64,000 nucleotides of DNA from Bradyrhizobium sp. BRP22. Lineage in GTDB: Bacteria > Pseudomonadota > Alphaproteobacteria > Rhizobiales > Xanthobacteraceae. Shown piece after piece: positions 26,866 through 35,908 of this stretch. The translations under genes were made by a program, and so were the position numbers. How positions within the stretch are numbered: position 1 is the stretch's first letter; each line of letters begins with the position of its first letter. The notes below the pieces were generated by a model that was given only the letters and a program-made list of their open reading frames with translations, was not told where the DNA came from and did not search any database. Location of the stretch: NCBI RefSeq assembly GCF_020194175.1, contig NZ_JADYVX010000008.1, positions 186,001 to 250,000 on the forward strand. The letters are read 5' to 3'.

Positions 26866-27393
26866 ATGGGTACGGCAAGGCACGCTCGTCCAAAGGAGCT
26901 GGAAACGGCTTCACTAGAGCAGATCATGGATCGCTATGTCGCGCGTTTCGCGGACAGGCGCGCCGATTGGGCGGCGTTCGAGGACGCCAAGATCGAGGGA
27001 TTCAAGCGCGCGCAACATCGCTTCATCGGGGCCGGTGGTTCCGGCAAACACAACGATATCTCGTCGATTCCCGCGGGAAATTTCACTCTCTCGATCATGT
27101 TCGTGCCGCCCGGCCAGGGCAATGCCGCGCACACCCACGAGGTCGAGGAGGTTTTCTTCGTTCTGAGAGGCCATCTCGATGTCTTCGTGCAGGACGAGGA
27201 TGGCCGCAAGATCATGAAGCGATTGGGGCCCTGGGAATGCATTTCCTGCCCGGCTGGCGTTATTCACGGATATGAGAACAACAGCCTCGAGCCGGTCTAT
27301 TTCCAGGTGATGCTCGGCCGCGGCAAGCCCGAGACGATGGGCTATGCAGACGACGAACTCTACAAGCGCCGCGATAATCATTTGAAGGCCTGA
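26866..27393 (+). CDS. Cupin-domain protein
   Basis: A 175-residue single-cupin protein. The first motif is HTHEVEEVFFVLRGHLDVF near residue 87 and the second includes CPAGVIHGYENNS, giving potential metal ligands His, His, Glu and His. The N-terminal 50 residues are charged and helical. Function could be a small dioxygenase/isomerase or a sensor; it is not close enough to a named enzyme for me to choose. ATG 26866 has AGGAG at good spacing. It is flanked by an operator copy upstream and a rho-independent terminator downstream, so it is a single-gene unit of the regulon. Confidence 0.82.
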   Translation: MGTARHARPKELETASLEQIMDRYVARFADRRADWAAFEDAKIEGFKRAQHRFIGAGGSGKHNDISSIPAGNFTLSIMFVPPGQGNAAHTHEVEEVFFVLRGHLDVFVQDEDGRKIMKRLGPWECISCPAGVIHGYENNSLEPVYFQVMLGRGKPETMGYADDELYKRRDNHLKA

Positions 27394-27494
27394 GCAATCG
27401 CGCTTTGCTTTCGGTAATCGAAGCCTTCGGTCACACAGGGGGAAGGCTTCGTCTGCAATTCAGCTTCGGCAATGTCCTTAGGGCGGGGGTGGAG

Positions 27495-27536
27495 CGGGCC
27501 GGTGATCACACCAGGATCAAGCCGGCCCGTTTTTTT
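27495..27536 (+). terminator. Rho-independent terminator after the cupin gene
   Basis: CGGGCCGG (27495-27502) pairs with CCGGCCCG (27522-27529), extended by GATC/GATC with a small bulge, and is followed by seven T residues. It terminates plus-strand transcription and overlaps the last codons of the [19 protein letters not shown]-dehydrogenase-like gene. Confidence 0.85.
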
Positions 27537-28282
27537 ATCGCGTGTATCAAGCTGAATGGCGCAAGTACCGACGTCTTCGGATTGGACGGCAATGTGATCG
27601 ACCGGATCGTCGTCGATATCTCGCCGAATGCTCCACGCGCCATGAACGAGTGGGTGTTCCCGTCGGCTGTGGGATCGACGATCAGGCGGACCTTGGTCTT
27701 CTCAAAGCCGAGCCCCGCCAGGGCCAGCGCGGCGACCACATTGGCATTTTGCGGAAACCGCAGGGCAGCCATCCGCGCATCGCATTCGAGAAATGTCTGA
27801 GCCGTTGTGACCGAGGCGAGCGCAATCATGTTCTCCGCGGGCGTCCCTTTCCAGGCCGACGGAGCCTTGCGGCCGGAATATTCCACTGAATCGAGTCCAG
27901 CCTCACGCGCCGCGCTGAGCGCATCTATGCCGCCGAGCGCACCGCCCGGGATCAGCAATCGGCCGCCTGCATTGGCCGCGGCGCGCCGCAGTGTCTGCTC
28001 GAGCGCAGGGTCGGCGAGCGCTCCGACCGACGCGACAAGGAGGTCGGCCCCGCCGCGGATCACCGCTTCGCCGGCATCCCTGAGCGCTTGGTGCCCTGCA
28101 CATTCGACCACCAGCTCAGGTTTCTTCGAGAGCAGCGCTTCGATGCTGTCGACGAGCGGAGCAGCGCAATTCGCCGGCTGCGGAACCGAGAAGACCGCGC
28201 AGACCTCGATTGATGGATCAGCGTGCAAATGCTCGATGACGAAGCGTCCAATCGCTCCATAACCAATGACTGCGATTCTCAA
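27506..28282 (-). CDS. L-aspartate dehydrogenase-like (NadX family) oxidoreductase
   Basis: A 258-residue protein with an N-terminal Rossmann motif (MRIAVIGYGAIGRFVIEHL), the ELVVECAGHQALRD segment, the glycine-rich IPGGALGGIDALSAAR and the C-terminal DPTADGNTHSF containing the likely catalytic histidine. The family deaminates L-aspartate to oxaloacetate (or iminoaspartate) with NAD(P)+. No NadA/NadC gene is near, so a catabolic amine-dehydrogenase role is more likely than NAD synthesis. Divergent from the aldehyde dehydrogenase across the long palindrome at 28318-28347. Confidence 0.85.
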   Translation of the reverse strand: MRIAVIGYGAIGRFVIEHLHADPSIEVCAVFSVPQPANCAAPLVDSIEALLSKKPELVVECAGHQALRDAGEAVIRGGADLLVASVGALADPALEQTLRRAAANAGGRLLIPGGALGGIDALSAAREAGLDSVEYSGRKAPSAWKGTPAENMIALASVTTAQTFLECDARMAALRFPQNANVVAALALAGLGFEKTKVRLIVDPTADGNTHSFMARGAFGEISTTIRSITLPSNPKTSVLAPFSLIHAIKKRAGLILV

Positions 28283-28317
28283 GAGCTTACCAAGTTACTG
28301 CGGGCAACATTCGACCA

Positions 28318-28347
28318 CATCATGTTGACTGTATAGTCAACATGATG
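28318..28347. promoter_or_regulatory. Copy 2 of the regulon palindrome, extended to 30 bp
   Basis: Core GTTGACTGTATAGTCAAC at 28324-28341; the dyad extends to perfect 13-bp arms (CATCATGTTGACT and its complement) around a GTAT centre. It sits in the 115-bp gap between the divergent aspartate-dehydrogenase-like and aldehyde dehydrogenase genes and could control both. Confidence 0.75.
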
Positions 28348-28397
28348 TCAAGTGTGTTGATCGCGCGTGATGGCTCGTGAGACAGGACAGAGAGAAA

Positions 28398-29819
28398 ATG
28401 ACAACGAATGACGTCGAAGGGCCGACGGCGGCGGGTGCGAAGGAGACGGAGTTTTCCATTCGAAACCCCTGGACCGGCCGCATCGCCTTCGTGGTTCGTT
28501 CGACCGGCGCAGATCAGATCGAGCACTACGTGCAGGCCGCCAAGGCGGCGTTCCGGCAATTCGTGAAGACGCCGGCCCATCAGCGCGCTTCCTGGCTCAA
28601 CGGCGCCGCGAGCGCGATGGAAAAGGAGACGCCGCAACTCGTCGAAATGACGATTGAACATATCGGCAAGCCGCGCAAGGCGGCCGAGATGGAGGTCCGC
28701 CGCAGCATCGCCTTCATAAGGGCTTGCGCGATGCACCTGCACGGACTTGGCGGAGAGGTTGTGCCGATCGACATGGTCCCGGCCGGCGCGGGTTTATTCG
28801 GCTTCACGCGCCGTGTGCCATATGGTGTCGTTGCGGCGGTGACGCCGTTCAACGCGCCGTCCAATCTGCTGGTGCAGAAGCTCGCGCCGGCATTGATCAC
28901 GGGAAATGCGGTCATCATCAAGCCCTGCCTGGAGGGCTCTCGGATCGCGCAGTCGATCGCCGCGGCTTTCGGCGCAGGCGGCGTGCCCGAGGGCCTCGTT
29001 CAAGTCGTCACCGGCGACCGTCAGGAGGCGTTGGACCTTGCCGCGCATCCGGATGTCGACGTGGTCACGCTGACCGGCGGGACGGCCGCGGGTGACGCAC
29101 TGGCGCGCGCGGCGGGTGCCAAGCGGTTCATCGGAGAGCTAGGCGGAAATTCGCCGAATATCGTCGCCGCCGACGCCAATATAGACGATGCGGTGAAGCG
29201 CATCGTCCCGTCCTCGTTCGAGGCCAGCGGCCAGCAATGCATCTCCACGCAGCGGATCATCGTCGAAGCGCCGGTGTTCGACGAATTTCTGACGCGTTTC
29301 ATCGAAGCAGCGAAGCGGCTCAAGGTCGGTGACCCGGCATTGGCCGATACGGACCTTGGTCCTGTGGTCTCCGTCCGCGCCGCCGATCGGATCAGGGCGA
29401 TGATCGAGGACGCCGGCTCGCGGGGCTGTCGGGTGGTGACGTGCGGTGATACGAACGGTTGCGTCATTCCTCCGACGATTGTGATCGACCCTCCGCCGGG
29501 TACGCGCCTGATCCGCGAGGAGGTTTTCGGGCCCGTCGTGGTGGTGATGCGGGCCAAGGACATCGATGACGCGATACGTATCGCGAACGACTGCGAGTTC
29601 GGCCTGCAGGGATCCTGCTTCACCGCCAGCCTGGCGACTGCGATGCGCATGTCGGAAGAGATCCGCGCCGGTTCGCTCTGGATCAACGAGGCGAGCCGGT
29701 TCCGGCTCGACAATTATCCCTTCGGCGGCGTCGGCCGCTCGGGCGTTGGCCGCGAAGGGATCCCTTACGCGTTCGAGGAATACACCCAGCCGAAATTCAC
29801 CGGCATCCGCCTTCCCTGA
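28398..29819 (+). CDS. NAD(P)-dependent aldehyde dehydrogenase
   Basis: A 473-residue enzyme of normal ALDH length. Visible are VTPFNAPSNLLVQKLAPAL, the coenzyme loop TLTGGTAAGDALARAAG, general base Glu in FIGELGGNSPN, catalytic Cys in ASGQQCISTQR, and REEVFGPVVVVM plus the closing NYPFGGVGRSGVGREG. It should oxidise an aldehyde intermediate to the acid. The ATG at 28398 follows AGAGA, 50 bp downstream of the palindrome, so it is well placed for repression. Confidence 0.93.
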   Translation: MTTNDVEGPTAAGAKETEFSIRNPWTGRIAFVVRSTGADQIEHYVQAAKAAFRQFVKTPAHQRASWLNGAASAMEKETPQLVEMTIEHIGKPRKAAEMEVRRSIAFIRACAMHLHGLGGEVVPIDMVPAGAGLFGFTRRVPYGVVAAVTPFNAPSNLLVQKLAPALITGNAVIIKPCLEGSRIAQSIAAAFGAGGVPEGLVQVVTGDRQEALDLAAHPDVDVVTLTGGTAAGDALARAAGAKRFIGELGGNSPNIVAADANIDDAVKRIVPSSFEASGQQCISTQRIIVEAPVFDEFLTRFIEAAKRLKVGDPALADTDLGPVVSVRAADRIRAMIEDAGSRGCRVVTCGDTNGCVIPPTIVIDPPPGTRLIREEVFGPVVVVMRAKDIDDAIRIANDCEFGLQGSCFTASLATAMRMSEEIRAGSLWINEASRFRLDNYPFGGVGRSGVGREGIPYAFEEYTQPKFTGIRLP

Positions 29820-29837
29820 GCGCCCGTCAGAGCCGAT

Positions 29838-30755
29838 TCAGGAGCGGCGTGTCTCGGCCATGAACGCGAGGCAGGCACGGCCGAGAACGTCCTCGGCCGT
29901 GTTGAAATGCGCGACGATCGAAGTGTGGTTGTGGCCCTTCAGCCAGGCAAAGGGCGGCGCGCGGCCCTTCGCAGCGGCGAGACGATGGGCGAGCTCGAAG
30001 CAATAGACGTCGATCAGCGGATTCTCGAACTCGGAGCAGGCGACAAATGTCGGCGGGCTCTGTTTGTCGATGTGGGAGACGGGGGATACGTCGTCGTAGA
30101 TCGAGACATCAGCGCCATAATATTCGGCGACCCGCTTGGCATTGGGGTTGTCCGCCCGGGCATCGGCGCGGACCCGGCCGCTGACGATCAGAGCTCCCGC
30201 AAGCCCGTGTCCGCCGGGCGGCTGGTGCCGCTTGTCGTAGGCATAGCTGCCGACATGCGCGCCGCCCGCGGAGTGTCCCATCAGAAAGATTCGATCGGGA
30301 TCGACATTCAGGCCGGCGGCGTTGTCGCGCATCCATTGCACGACCGCTGCAATATCGCGCGTGGCTTCCGGATAGCGCGCCTCGGGCGCAAGGCGATAGC
30401 CGACATTGATCCCGACCACACCGTGCCTTGCGAAATAATACAGGACGTTGGCGTAGATCTCTGCGCTGCGATGGCGGCTGCCCTCCGTGAAGGCGCCGCC
30501 ATGGACGAAGATCAGCCCGGGTCGCGGCGATGGATCTGCCGCGGCAGGATGGAAAATATCGAAGGCCTGCCGCTCGTGCGGTCCATAGTGAATATCGGCT
30601 TCAACGCGGATTCCGTCTTTGGGCGAGAACTTCAGCACTTCGCTGAATTTCTCGATCATCAGCCGAACATGGCCCTTGGTGTCCGTGGCCCATCTCGGGC
30701 CGATCTCCGCCATCAGCGCTCGGAGATCCGCAGGAATCTCGGGAAGCTCTGTCAT
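29838..30755 (-). CDS. Alpha/beta hydrolase of the HSL/arylformamidase type
   Basis: A 305-residue esterase-like protein. The HSL-type oxyanion motif FVHGGAFTEG is near residue 95, nucleophile GHSAGGAHVGS near residue 170, and the C-terminal KGHNHTSIV contains the catalytic histidine. Size and motifs resemble the BD-FAE/kynurenine formamidase group as well as general carboxylesterases. It is 48 bp downstream of the amidohydrolase gene on the same strand, in the unit controlled by palindrome copy 3. Convergent end is 18 bp from the aldehyde dehydrogenase stop. Confidence 0.85.
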   Translation of the reverse strand: MTELPEIPADLRALMAEIGPRWATDTKGHVRLMIEKFSEVLKFSPKDGIRVEADIHYGPHERQAFDIFHPAAADPSPRPGLIFVHGGAFTEGSRHRSAEIYANVLYYFARHGVVGINVGYRLAPEARYPEATRDIAAVVQWMRDNAAGLNVDPDRIFLMGHSAGGAHVGSYAYDKRHQPPGGHGLAGALIVSGRVRADARADNPNAKRVAEYYGADVSIYDDVSPVSHIDKQSPPTFVACSEFENPLIDVYCFELAHRLAAAKGRAPPFAWLKGHNHTSIVAHFNTAEDVLGRACLAFMAETRRS

Positions 30756-30803
30756 GGACCGGTCTCGCACTGGTTCATATGCGTCTCCGCGCAGAAAGGC
30801 CGT

Positions 30804-31757
30804 TCACAGCTTGAGCAATCGAGCGGCGTTGTCGCCTACCAATTTGCGCTTGTCGTCGGGCGAGAGCTGAAGTTGCTTGATCCAGTCCGTGCCGTCCTGG
30901 TTCACCACATAGGGATAGTCGACGGCGAACATGATCCGATCGATGCCGAGTTCCAGCATGCTGCAGATCAACGCCGGCGTCGAGAAATTGCCGCTGGTTG
31001 TGATGTGGAAGTGTTCGCAGAACTGCTTGCGGAAGCTCAGGCTCTGCTGGCCGGGACGGGACAGCGCCTGATCGATGCGCCAGAGCAGGAACGGCAAGGT
31101 CTCGCCGAGATGCCCGAGGATGATCTGGAGCCTCGGGTATCTTTCCAGCGCGCGACTTAGGATCAGCCTTATCGCGGCCGTTGCCGTCTCAACCGTGAAG
31201 CCCCAGGCTGGCCGGATCACGGTCGGGAAATCGCGGGCATAGTCGTCGTAATAGTGCCTGGTGACTTCCGCGTGCGGCACCGACGGATGCAGATAGATCG
31301 GCACGTCGAGCTTCTCTGCCACTTCGAAGATCGGCCAGAAGCGCTTGTCATCGATAAACAGGCCGTTGGTGAGGCCGTGAATCATCGCGCCCTTGAACTT
31401 CAGGTCCTTGATGCATCGCTCAAGTTCCCGCGCGGCCTGATCGGGGACAGGCGTCGGAAGCGCTGCGAATGCGGCAAATCGGTCGGGATGTCTCGCGCAG
31501 GCCTCGGCGAGACGGTCATTGACCCGCTGCGTCAGGTCGACCGCGATGTCGGGCGACAATTTCTGCGCTGCTGGCGCGCCATGAGACAGCACCTGAACGT
31601 CGATTCCCGCTTCGTCCATCGCGCGAAGCCTGATGTCTCCGATTTCGGTCAGAAGGTCGGAGATCGGAGATTTGTTTTCGCCCGCCGGAAAAGCTCCCGC
31701 CATCTCGGGGTCCCAATAATGTTCCTCGATCGCGATGACGCGCGTATTGTCGAACAT
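30804..31757 (-). CDS. Amidohydrolase-family decarboxylase (gamma-resorcylate decarboxylase-like)
   Basis: A 317-residue protein of the amidohydrolase 2 family. Instead of the usual DxHxH it begins with IAIEEHYW, the E-x-H form I associate with 2,6-dihydroxybenzoate decarboxylases; other ligands are in IYLHPSVPH and IILGHLGETLPF, and the closing Asp in IMFAVDYPY. It probably decarboxylates a hydroxylated aromatic or heteroaromatic acid. It heads a minus-strand pair with the alpha/beta hydrolase and is 95 bp downstream of palindrome copy 3. Confidence 0.85.
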   Translation of the reverse strand: MFDNTRVIAIEEHYWDPEMAGAFPAGENKSPISDLLTEIGDIRLRAMDEAGIDVQVLSHGAPAAQKLSPDIAVDLTQRVNDRLAEACARHPDRFAAFAALPTPVPDQAARELERCIKDLKFKGAMIHGLTNGLFIDDKRFWPIFEVAEKLDVPIYLHPSVPHAEVTRHYYDDYARDFPTVIRPAWGFTVETATAAIRLILSRALERYPRLQIILGHLGETLPFLLWRIDQALSRPGQQSLSFRKQFCEHFHITTSGNFSTPALICSMLELGIDRIMFAVDYPYVVNQDGTDWIKQLQLSPDDKRKLVGDNAARLLKL

Positions 31758-31851
31758 GATGAGTGACCTCGTCTTTCTTATCTGTCGGTCGGCTCTGCAG
31801 GGCGCCGCCGGTACGGCGCGGCAAGCGGTATCGATCCAAACCTACTCACTT

Positions 31852-31869
31852 GTTGACTATCTAGTCAAC
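31852..31869. promoter_or_regulatory. Copy 3 of the regulon palindrome (GTTGACTATCTAGTCAAC)
   Basis: A perfect dyad with flanking T/A extending it to 20 bp, in the 245-bp gap between the amidohydrolase (minus) and the molybdenum hydroxylase operon (plus). Nothing else is recognised in this gap. Confidence 0.75.
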
Positions 31870-32002
31870 ATTGGACATAGTTCGATACTGTCGCTGGTCG
31901 CGGCCGGTTGCGCATGCGCTCCGATCGCCTTGACCACGGCGTCCGGTTTCGTAGCGCGATGATGACCGTAAGTCGATACGTCGCGCGTTGGTGGGAGGCA
32001 GG

Positions 32003-32860
32003 ATGAAGCCGCCGATCTTTGAATATGCGTCGCCCTCGACGGTTGCCGAGGCAGTTGCCCTGCTGGCTTCGAAAGATGGAAACGCAAAGGTGATATCCGG
32101 CGGTCAGAGCCTGATGCCCATGCTCGCGTTCCGCCTGGCGACGCCCGAGCTGCTGGTCGATCTCAAGCACCTGAAGAATCTCGATGCGATCAGCATCGGC
32201 GAGGACGGTGTCCGTCTCGGAGCCAAGGTGCGCTGGTGCGATATCGAAAGTGATGCGCGGCTCGCCGTCAGCCACCCACTGCTCGCTGAAGCGATCAAGC
32301 ATGTGGCGCACTACCAGATCCGTAACCGTGGAACGGTGGGCGGTTCCGTGGCGCATGCGGATCCATCGGCCGAGATGCCGGGCATCGCGATGACCTGCGG
32401 AGCGCGGATGACGATCGTCGGCAGCGCCGGTGCGCGGATCGAGGCGGCCGCCGATTTCTTCACCGGCCCGTTGCAGACCAGCTTGCAGCCGGACGAAATC
32501 CTGACCGAGGTACATCTGCCTCCCTGGCCGGCCGCACGACGGTGGGCTTTCCTGGAGTTTGCGCGCCGGAAGGGCGACTTCGCGATGGCGGGTATTGCCC
32601 TCCATTACGACCTGGATGGTGCCGGCCGCATCGTCGATGCGCATGTGGGCGCGATCGGGGTCGCGGACCGGCCAATCCGGCTGGCGGCGGTGGAGGCGAT
32701 GCTGAATGGCAACCGGCTGGACGACAGGCTGATTGCGGCCGCTTCGGCAAAGGCGCGGCAATCCGTCGATCCTCCATCCGATATTCACGCGCCCGGCGCT
32801 TATCGTGCAGCACTGGTCGCAACACTGCTCGCGCGCGGGCTGAAGAAGTCCGCCGTCTAG
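32003..32860 (+). CDS. Molybdenum hydroxylase FAD-binding medium subunit (CoxM family)
   Basis: A 285-residue protein of the CoxM/FAD-binding family. Diagnostic FAD motifs are ISGGQSLMPMLAFR near residue 34 and NRGTVGGSVAHADPSAE near residue 108. It carries electrons from the [2Fe-2S] subunit to the acceptor. First gene of a medium-small-large operon; ATG 32003 has GGGAGG upstream, and the small subunit starts 8 bp after its stop. Confidence 0.93.
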   Translation: MKPPIFEYASPSTVAEAVALLASKDGNAKVISGGQSLMPMLAFRLATPELLVDLKHLKNLDAISIGEDGVRLGAKVRWCDIESDARLAVSHPLLAEAIKHVAHYQIRNRGTVGGSVAHADPSAEMPGIAMTCGARMTIVGSAGARIEAAADFFTGPLQTSLQPDEILTEVHLPPWPAARRWAFLEFARRKGDFAMAGIALHYDLDGAGRIVDAHVGAIGVADRPIRLAAVEAMLNGNRLDDRLIAAASAKARQSVDPPSDIHAPGAYRAALVATLLARGLKKSAV

Positions 32861-32868
32861 GAGTTTTC

Positions 32869-33342
32869 ATGGACATCAAGTTCGATCTCAACGGCCAATC
32901 GGTCTCTGCCGATGTTGAGCCGCGTACGACGCTGGCGGACTGCATCCGCAACAATTTTGGTCAGACCGGAACTCATCTGGCCTGCGAGCACGGCGTCTGC
33001 GGTGCGTGCACGGTGTTGGTCAACGGCGAGGCGGTCCGTTCCTGTCTCATGCTCGCCGTTCAGGTGCAGGGTGATCAGGTCGTGACGGTCGAAGGCCTTT
33101 CCGGCGACGAACTGACGCCGCTGCAGGCTGCGTTCCGGAAGCATCACGCCCTGCAATGCGGCTTCTGCACTCCGGGCTTCATCACCACGGCGCACGCGCT
33201 GCTCAGCCATGAGCCGGGGGCCGACGAGGAGCGGATACGCGATGTTCTCTCCGGTAATCTGTGCCGTTGCACAGGATACGTTCCGATCGTCGAAGCCGTG
33301 CTTGAAGCGCGGGAGTCATACCGGGGCTCGGGGAGCAAGTGA
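32869..33342 (+). CDS. Molybdenum hydroxylase [2Fe-2S] small subunit (CoxS family)
   Basis: A 157-residue protein with both cluster-binding regions: CEHGVCGACTVLVNG (plant-type cluster) near residue 43 and CGFCTPGF with CRCTGY near residues 100-140 (helical cluster). It links the Mo site in the large subunit to the FAD subunit. Its stop overlaps the large subunit's start (TGATG). Confidence 0.95.
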   Translation: MDIKFDLNGQSVSADVEPRTTLADCIRNNFGQTGTHLACEHGVCGACTVLVNGEAVRSCLMLAVQVQGDQVVTVEGLSGDELTPLQAAFRKHHALQCGFCTPGFITTAHALLSHEPGADEERIRDVLSGNLCRCTGYVPIVEAVLEARESYRGSGSK

Positions 33343-35633
33343 TGAAGAGCTTCAATTCCTATATTGGGCGCCCTATGGAGCGGGTCGAAGACCTGCGCAT
33401 GGTGCGGGGAAGGGGGACTTACGTCGCCGATGTCAATCGGCCGAACCAGCTTTACGCCGTGATCCTGCGCAGCTCGGTCGCGCACGGGATCATCAGGTCG
33501 ATCGACAGTAGCGAAGCGCTGGCGCTGCCGGGCGTACGTCGCGTCCTGACCGCCAAGGATCTCGGAAGCAAGGTCCCTGTCATTCCGTTGCGCCTGCAGC
33601 CGTTGCCGCAGCTCGAGCCGTTCCATCAACCGGTCCTGGCCGATGAGAAGGTGCGCTATGTCGGCGAACCCGTTGCGCTCGTCATCGCGGACAGCGCGGC
33701 GATCGCCGAGGATGCCCTCGAGCGTATCGTGCTCGATATCGAACCATTGCCGGCGGTCGCCAATCGCTCGCAGGCCGAAGCAAAGCGGGCGGTGCTGTTC
33801 GAGGAGCACGGGTCCAATGTCGCCATCACGTGGAGTGCGTTCCGCGGCAATGCGGACGAAGCGTTCAAGACGGCGGACTACGTTCGTCGCGAAACGTTCA
33901 AGGTGCAGCGGCACGCCGCAATGTTCATGGAACCTCGAGGCTTTGTCGCCGAATGGGACGAGGCGGCCGGCAAACTGACGGTGTGGGGAGCCGCCAAGAC
34001 CGCCTGGCACAATCGCCGCACCCTCGCCGCGCAGCTCGGACTTGCGCTCGAAGCGGTCGATCTGATCGAGGTCGATGTCGGCGGCGGCTTCGGCTCGCGC
34101 GGCGAATTCTATCCGGAAGACTATCTGATCCCTGCCGCGGCAAGGATTGTCGGCAGGCCGGTGAAATGGACCGAGGATCGTCGCGAACACATCATGAGCG
34201 CCAATCACGCGCGCGATGTCGAATGCGATGTCGAATTCGCGGTTTCACGCGATGGCCGCTTCATCGGGCTTCGCGGTCAGATATGGGCCGATATTGGCGC
34301 ATATATCCGCACCAACGGCTCCGTCGGCCCCCGCAACGTCGCGCAGTTCATGTCGGGGCCGTATTGCATCGAGCACATCGACCTCAAGAGCTCGATGCTG
34401 ACCACCAACAAGACGCCTTGCGGGACCTATCGCGGGCCGGGCCGCTACGAGACCGACTTCATCCGCGAGCGCATGATCGATCTCGCCGCGCAGGATTTGA
34501 AGATCGACCGGGTCGAACTGCGGCGTCGCAATCTCGTGGCCGATGCGCAGATGCCGTATCCGCTCGCCTCGATCACGCCCTATGACAGTTCGACGGAACT
34601 CGACAGCGGCGATTATCACGCGGTCTTCGATCGCTGCCTGAAGGAGTTCGGCTGGGACGAAAGAACCAGGCTTCGCGGCCAATTGATCGACGGCTACTAT
34701 CACGGCCTCGCGATCGGCAGTTTCATCGAAGGCGGCGCGGCGGGTCCCAAGGAGGAGGCGCGCCTGGTCCTGGAGACCGATGGGGCGCTCTCGGTCTACA
34801 TCGGATCGTCATCGGTCGGGCAGGGACTGGAGACGATCATGGCGCAGATCGCCGCCGATGCCATGGAGATGTCTTACGACAAGATCACGATCCGTCACGG
34901 GTCTACCAGCTATGTCAAGGACGGCTATGGCGCCTATCACTCGCGATCGACGGTGATGGGCGGCTCGGCGATCCTGCTGGCCGCCGACAAGTTGAAGGAT
35001 CTGATCCGTAAGACGGCTGGAGCGCGCCTCGGCTGCAAGGCGGAGCAGGTCGTGATCGACGGCGAACAGGCCAGCTTTGGCGGCGAGCATCTTGCGTTTG
35101 CCGGGCTGTCAGGCGTGCCGCTCGAGGTCGAAGCGGAATTCTTCAACAAGAAATACACCTGGGCCTACGGGACACAGGCTGCGCATGTGGCTGTCGATCC
35201 CGGCACGGGCCACGTCAAGGTCATTGATTTCATCTCGGTCGAGGACGTCGGCCGCATGATCAATCCGTTGACATTGCATGGTCAGGCGATCGGCTCGATC
35301 GTGCAGGGTCTCGGCGGCGCATTCCTGGAACATCTGGTCTATGACGATGAAGGCCAGTTGCTGACGGGCTCGTTTGCCGACTACCTGATGCCGACGGCGT
35401 CGGATTTTCCCAATATCCGTTCCATCACCGTTGAACTGAAACCCTGTCCGAACAACCCGCTTGGCGCGAAGGGAGCAGGGGAGGGCGGCCTCATTCCGGT
35501 CGGAGGCGTCATGGCCAATGCCGTGGCCGATGCCTTGTCGCATCTCAACGTCCAGCCAATGGAGCTGCCGCTTTCGCCGCCACGGCTCTGGCAACTGGTT
35601 GAACAGGCGGAGACTGCTCGTTCCGCAGACTAA
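33342..35633 (+). CDS. Molybdenum hydroxylase molybdopterin-binding large subunit (CoxL/xanthine oxidase family)
   Basis: A 763-residue catalytic subunit. Motifs include IGRPMERVEDLRMVRGRG at the N-terminus, VGGGFGSRGEFYPED, TYRGPGRYETDF where form I CO dehydrogenases have AYRCSFR, and the catalytic glutamate in GAKGAGEGGLIPVGG. The absence of AYRCSFR argues against true CO dehydrogenase; hydroxylation of an N-heteroaromatic ring or an aldehyde is more likely. GTG at 33339 is an alternative start by one codon. Confidence 0.93.
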   Translation: MKSFNSYIGRPMERVEDLRMVRGRGTYVADVNRPNQLYAVILRSSVAHGIIRSIDSSEALALPGVRRVLTAKDLGSKVPVIPLRLQPLPQLEPFHQPVLADEKVRYVGEPVALVIADSAAIAEDALERIVLDIEPLPAVANRSQAEAKRAVLFEEHGSNVAITWSAFRGNADEAFKTADYVRRETFKVQRHAAMFMEPRGFVAEWDEAAGKLTVWGAAKTAWHNRRTLAAQLGLALEAVDLIEVDVGGGFGSRGEFYPEDYLIPAAARIVGRPVKWTEDRREHIMSANHARDVECDVEFAVSRDGRFIGLRGQIWADIGAYIRTNGSVGPRNVAQFMSGPYCIEHIDLKSSMLTTNKTPCGTYRGPGRYETDFIRERMIDLAAQDLKIDRVELRRRNLVADAQMPYPLASITPYDSSTELDSGDYHAVFDRCLKEFGWDERTRLRGQLIDGYYHGLAIGSFIEGGAAGPKEEARLVLETDGALSVYIGSSSVGQGLETIMAQIAADAMEMSYDKITIRHGSTSYVKDGYGAYHSRSTVMGGSAILLAADKLKDLIRKTAGARLGCKAEQVVIDGEQASFGGEHLAFAGLSGVPLEVEAEFFNKKYTWAYGTQAAHVAVDPGTGHVKVIDFISVEDVGRMINPLTLHGQAIGSIVQGLGGAFLEHLVYDDEGQLLTGSFADYLMPTASDFPNIRSITVELKPCPNNPLGAKGAGEGGLIPVGGVMANAVADALSHLNVQPMELPLSPPRLWQLVEQAETARSAD

Positions 35634-35653
35634 CGCGTGAGCCGGCCGGCAAT

Positions 35654-35667
35654 TTGCGTTAACGCAA
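35654..35667. promoter_or_regulatory. Perfect 14-bp palindrome TTGCGTTAACGCAA
   Basis: Located 20 bp after the large-subunit stop and about 240 bp before the TetR gene. It contains GTTAAC but does not fit the regulon consensus. It may be an operator for another regulator or a weak hairpin; no further element was recognised in the surrounding gap. Confidence 0.35.
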
Positions 35668-35908
35668 GGACTGGAGAGCTTTCCGAGAAGATCATGCCCA
35701 AGAACTGAAAGGCTCGATGATGACTCAACCGATTCCGTCGCACTTGACCATTTTCAGTTTGATTTTCCGGAGCGGTTGGGCTTCTTCTCGGACTGAAGCG
35801 AGGGGAGCTGCAGGTCTGCGTGGGTGACCAGACGGCGTGTTCGCCGAACGGCACTCGCAGATCCGGTTTGGGGCTTCGCTCTCGCTCTGTTGATGAAGGG
35901 AGCGCGTC

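Noticed and set aside
27506-28282. NAD biosynthesis role (NadX with NadA/NadC)
   Set aside because: No nadA or nadC is nearby, and the gene shares a palindrome with an aldehyde dehydrogenase, which favours a catabolic role.
33342-35633. Aerobic CO dehydrogenase large subunit
   Set aside because: The form I active-site loop AYRCSFR is replaced by TYRGPGRYE, so true CO oxidation is not supported; called only as a molybdenum hydroxylase.
35731-35830. Possible transposase remnant in the gap before the TetR gene
   Set aside because: The minus-strand phrase EEAQPLRKIKLKMVKCDGIG looked vaguely familiar, but no inverted repeats, target duplication or further conserved segments support an insertion sequence.
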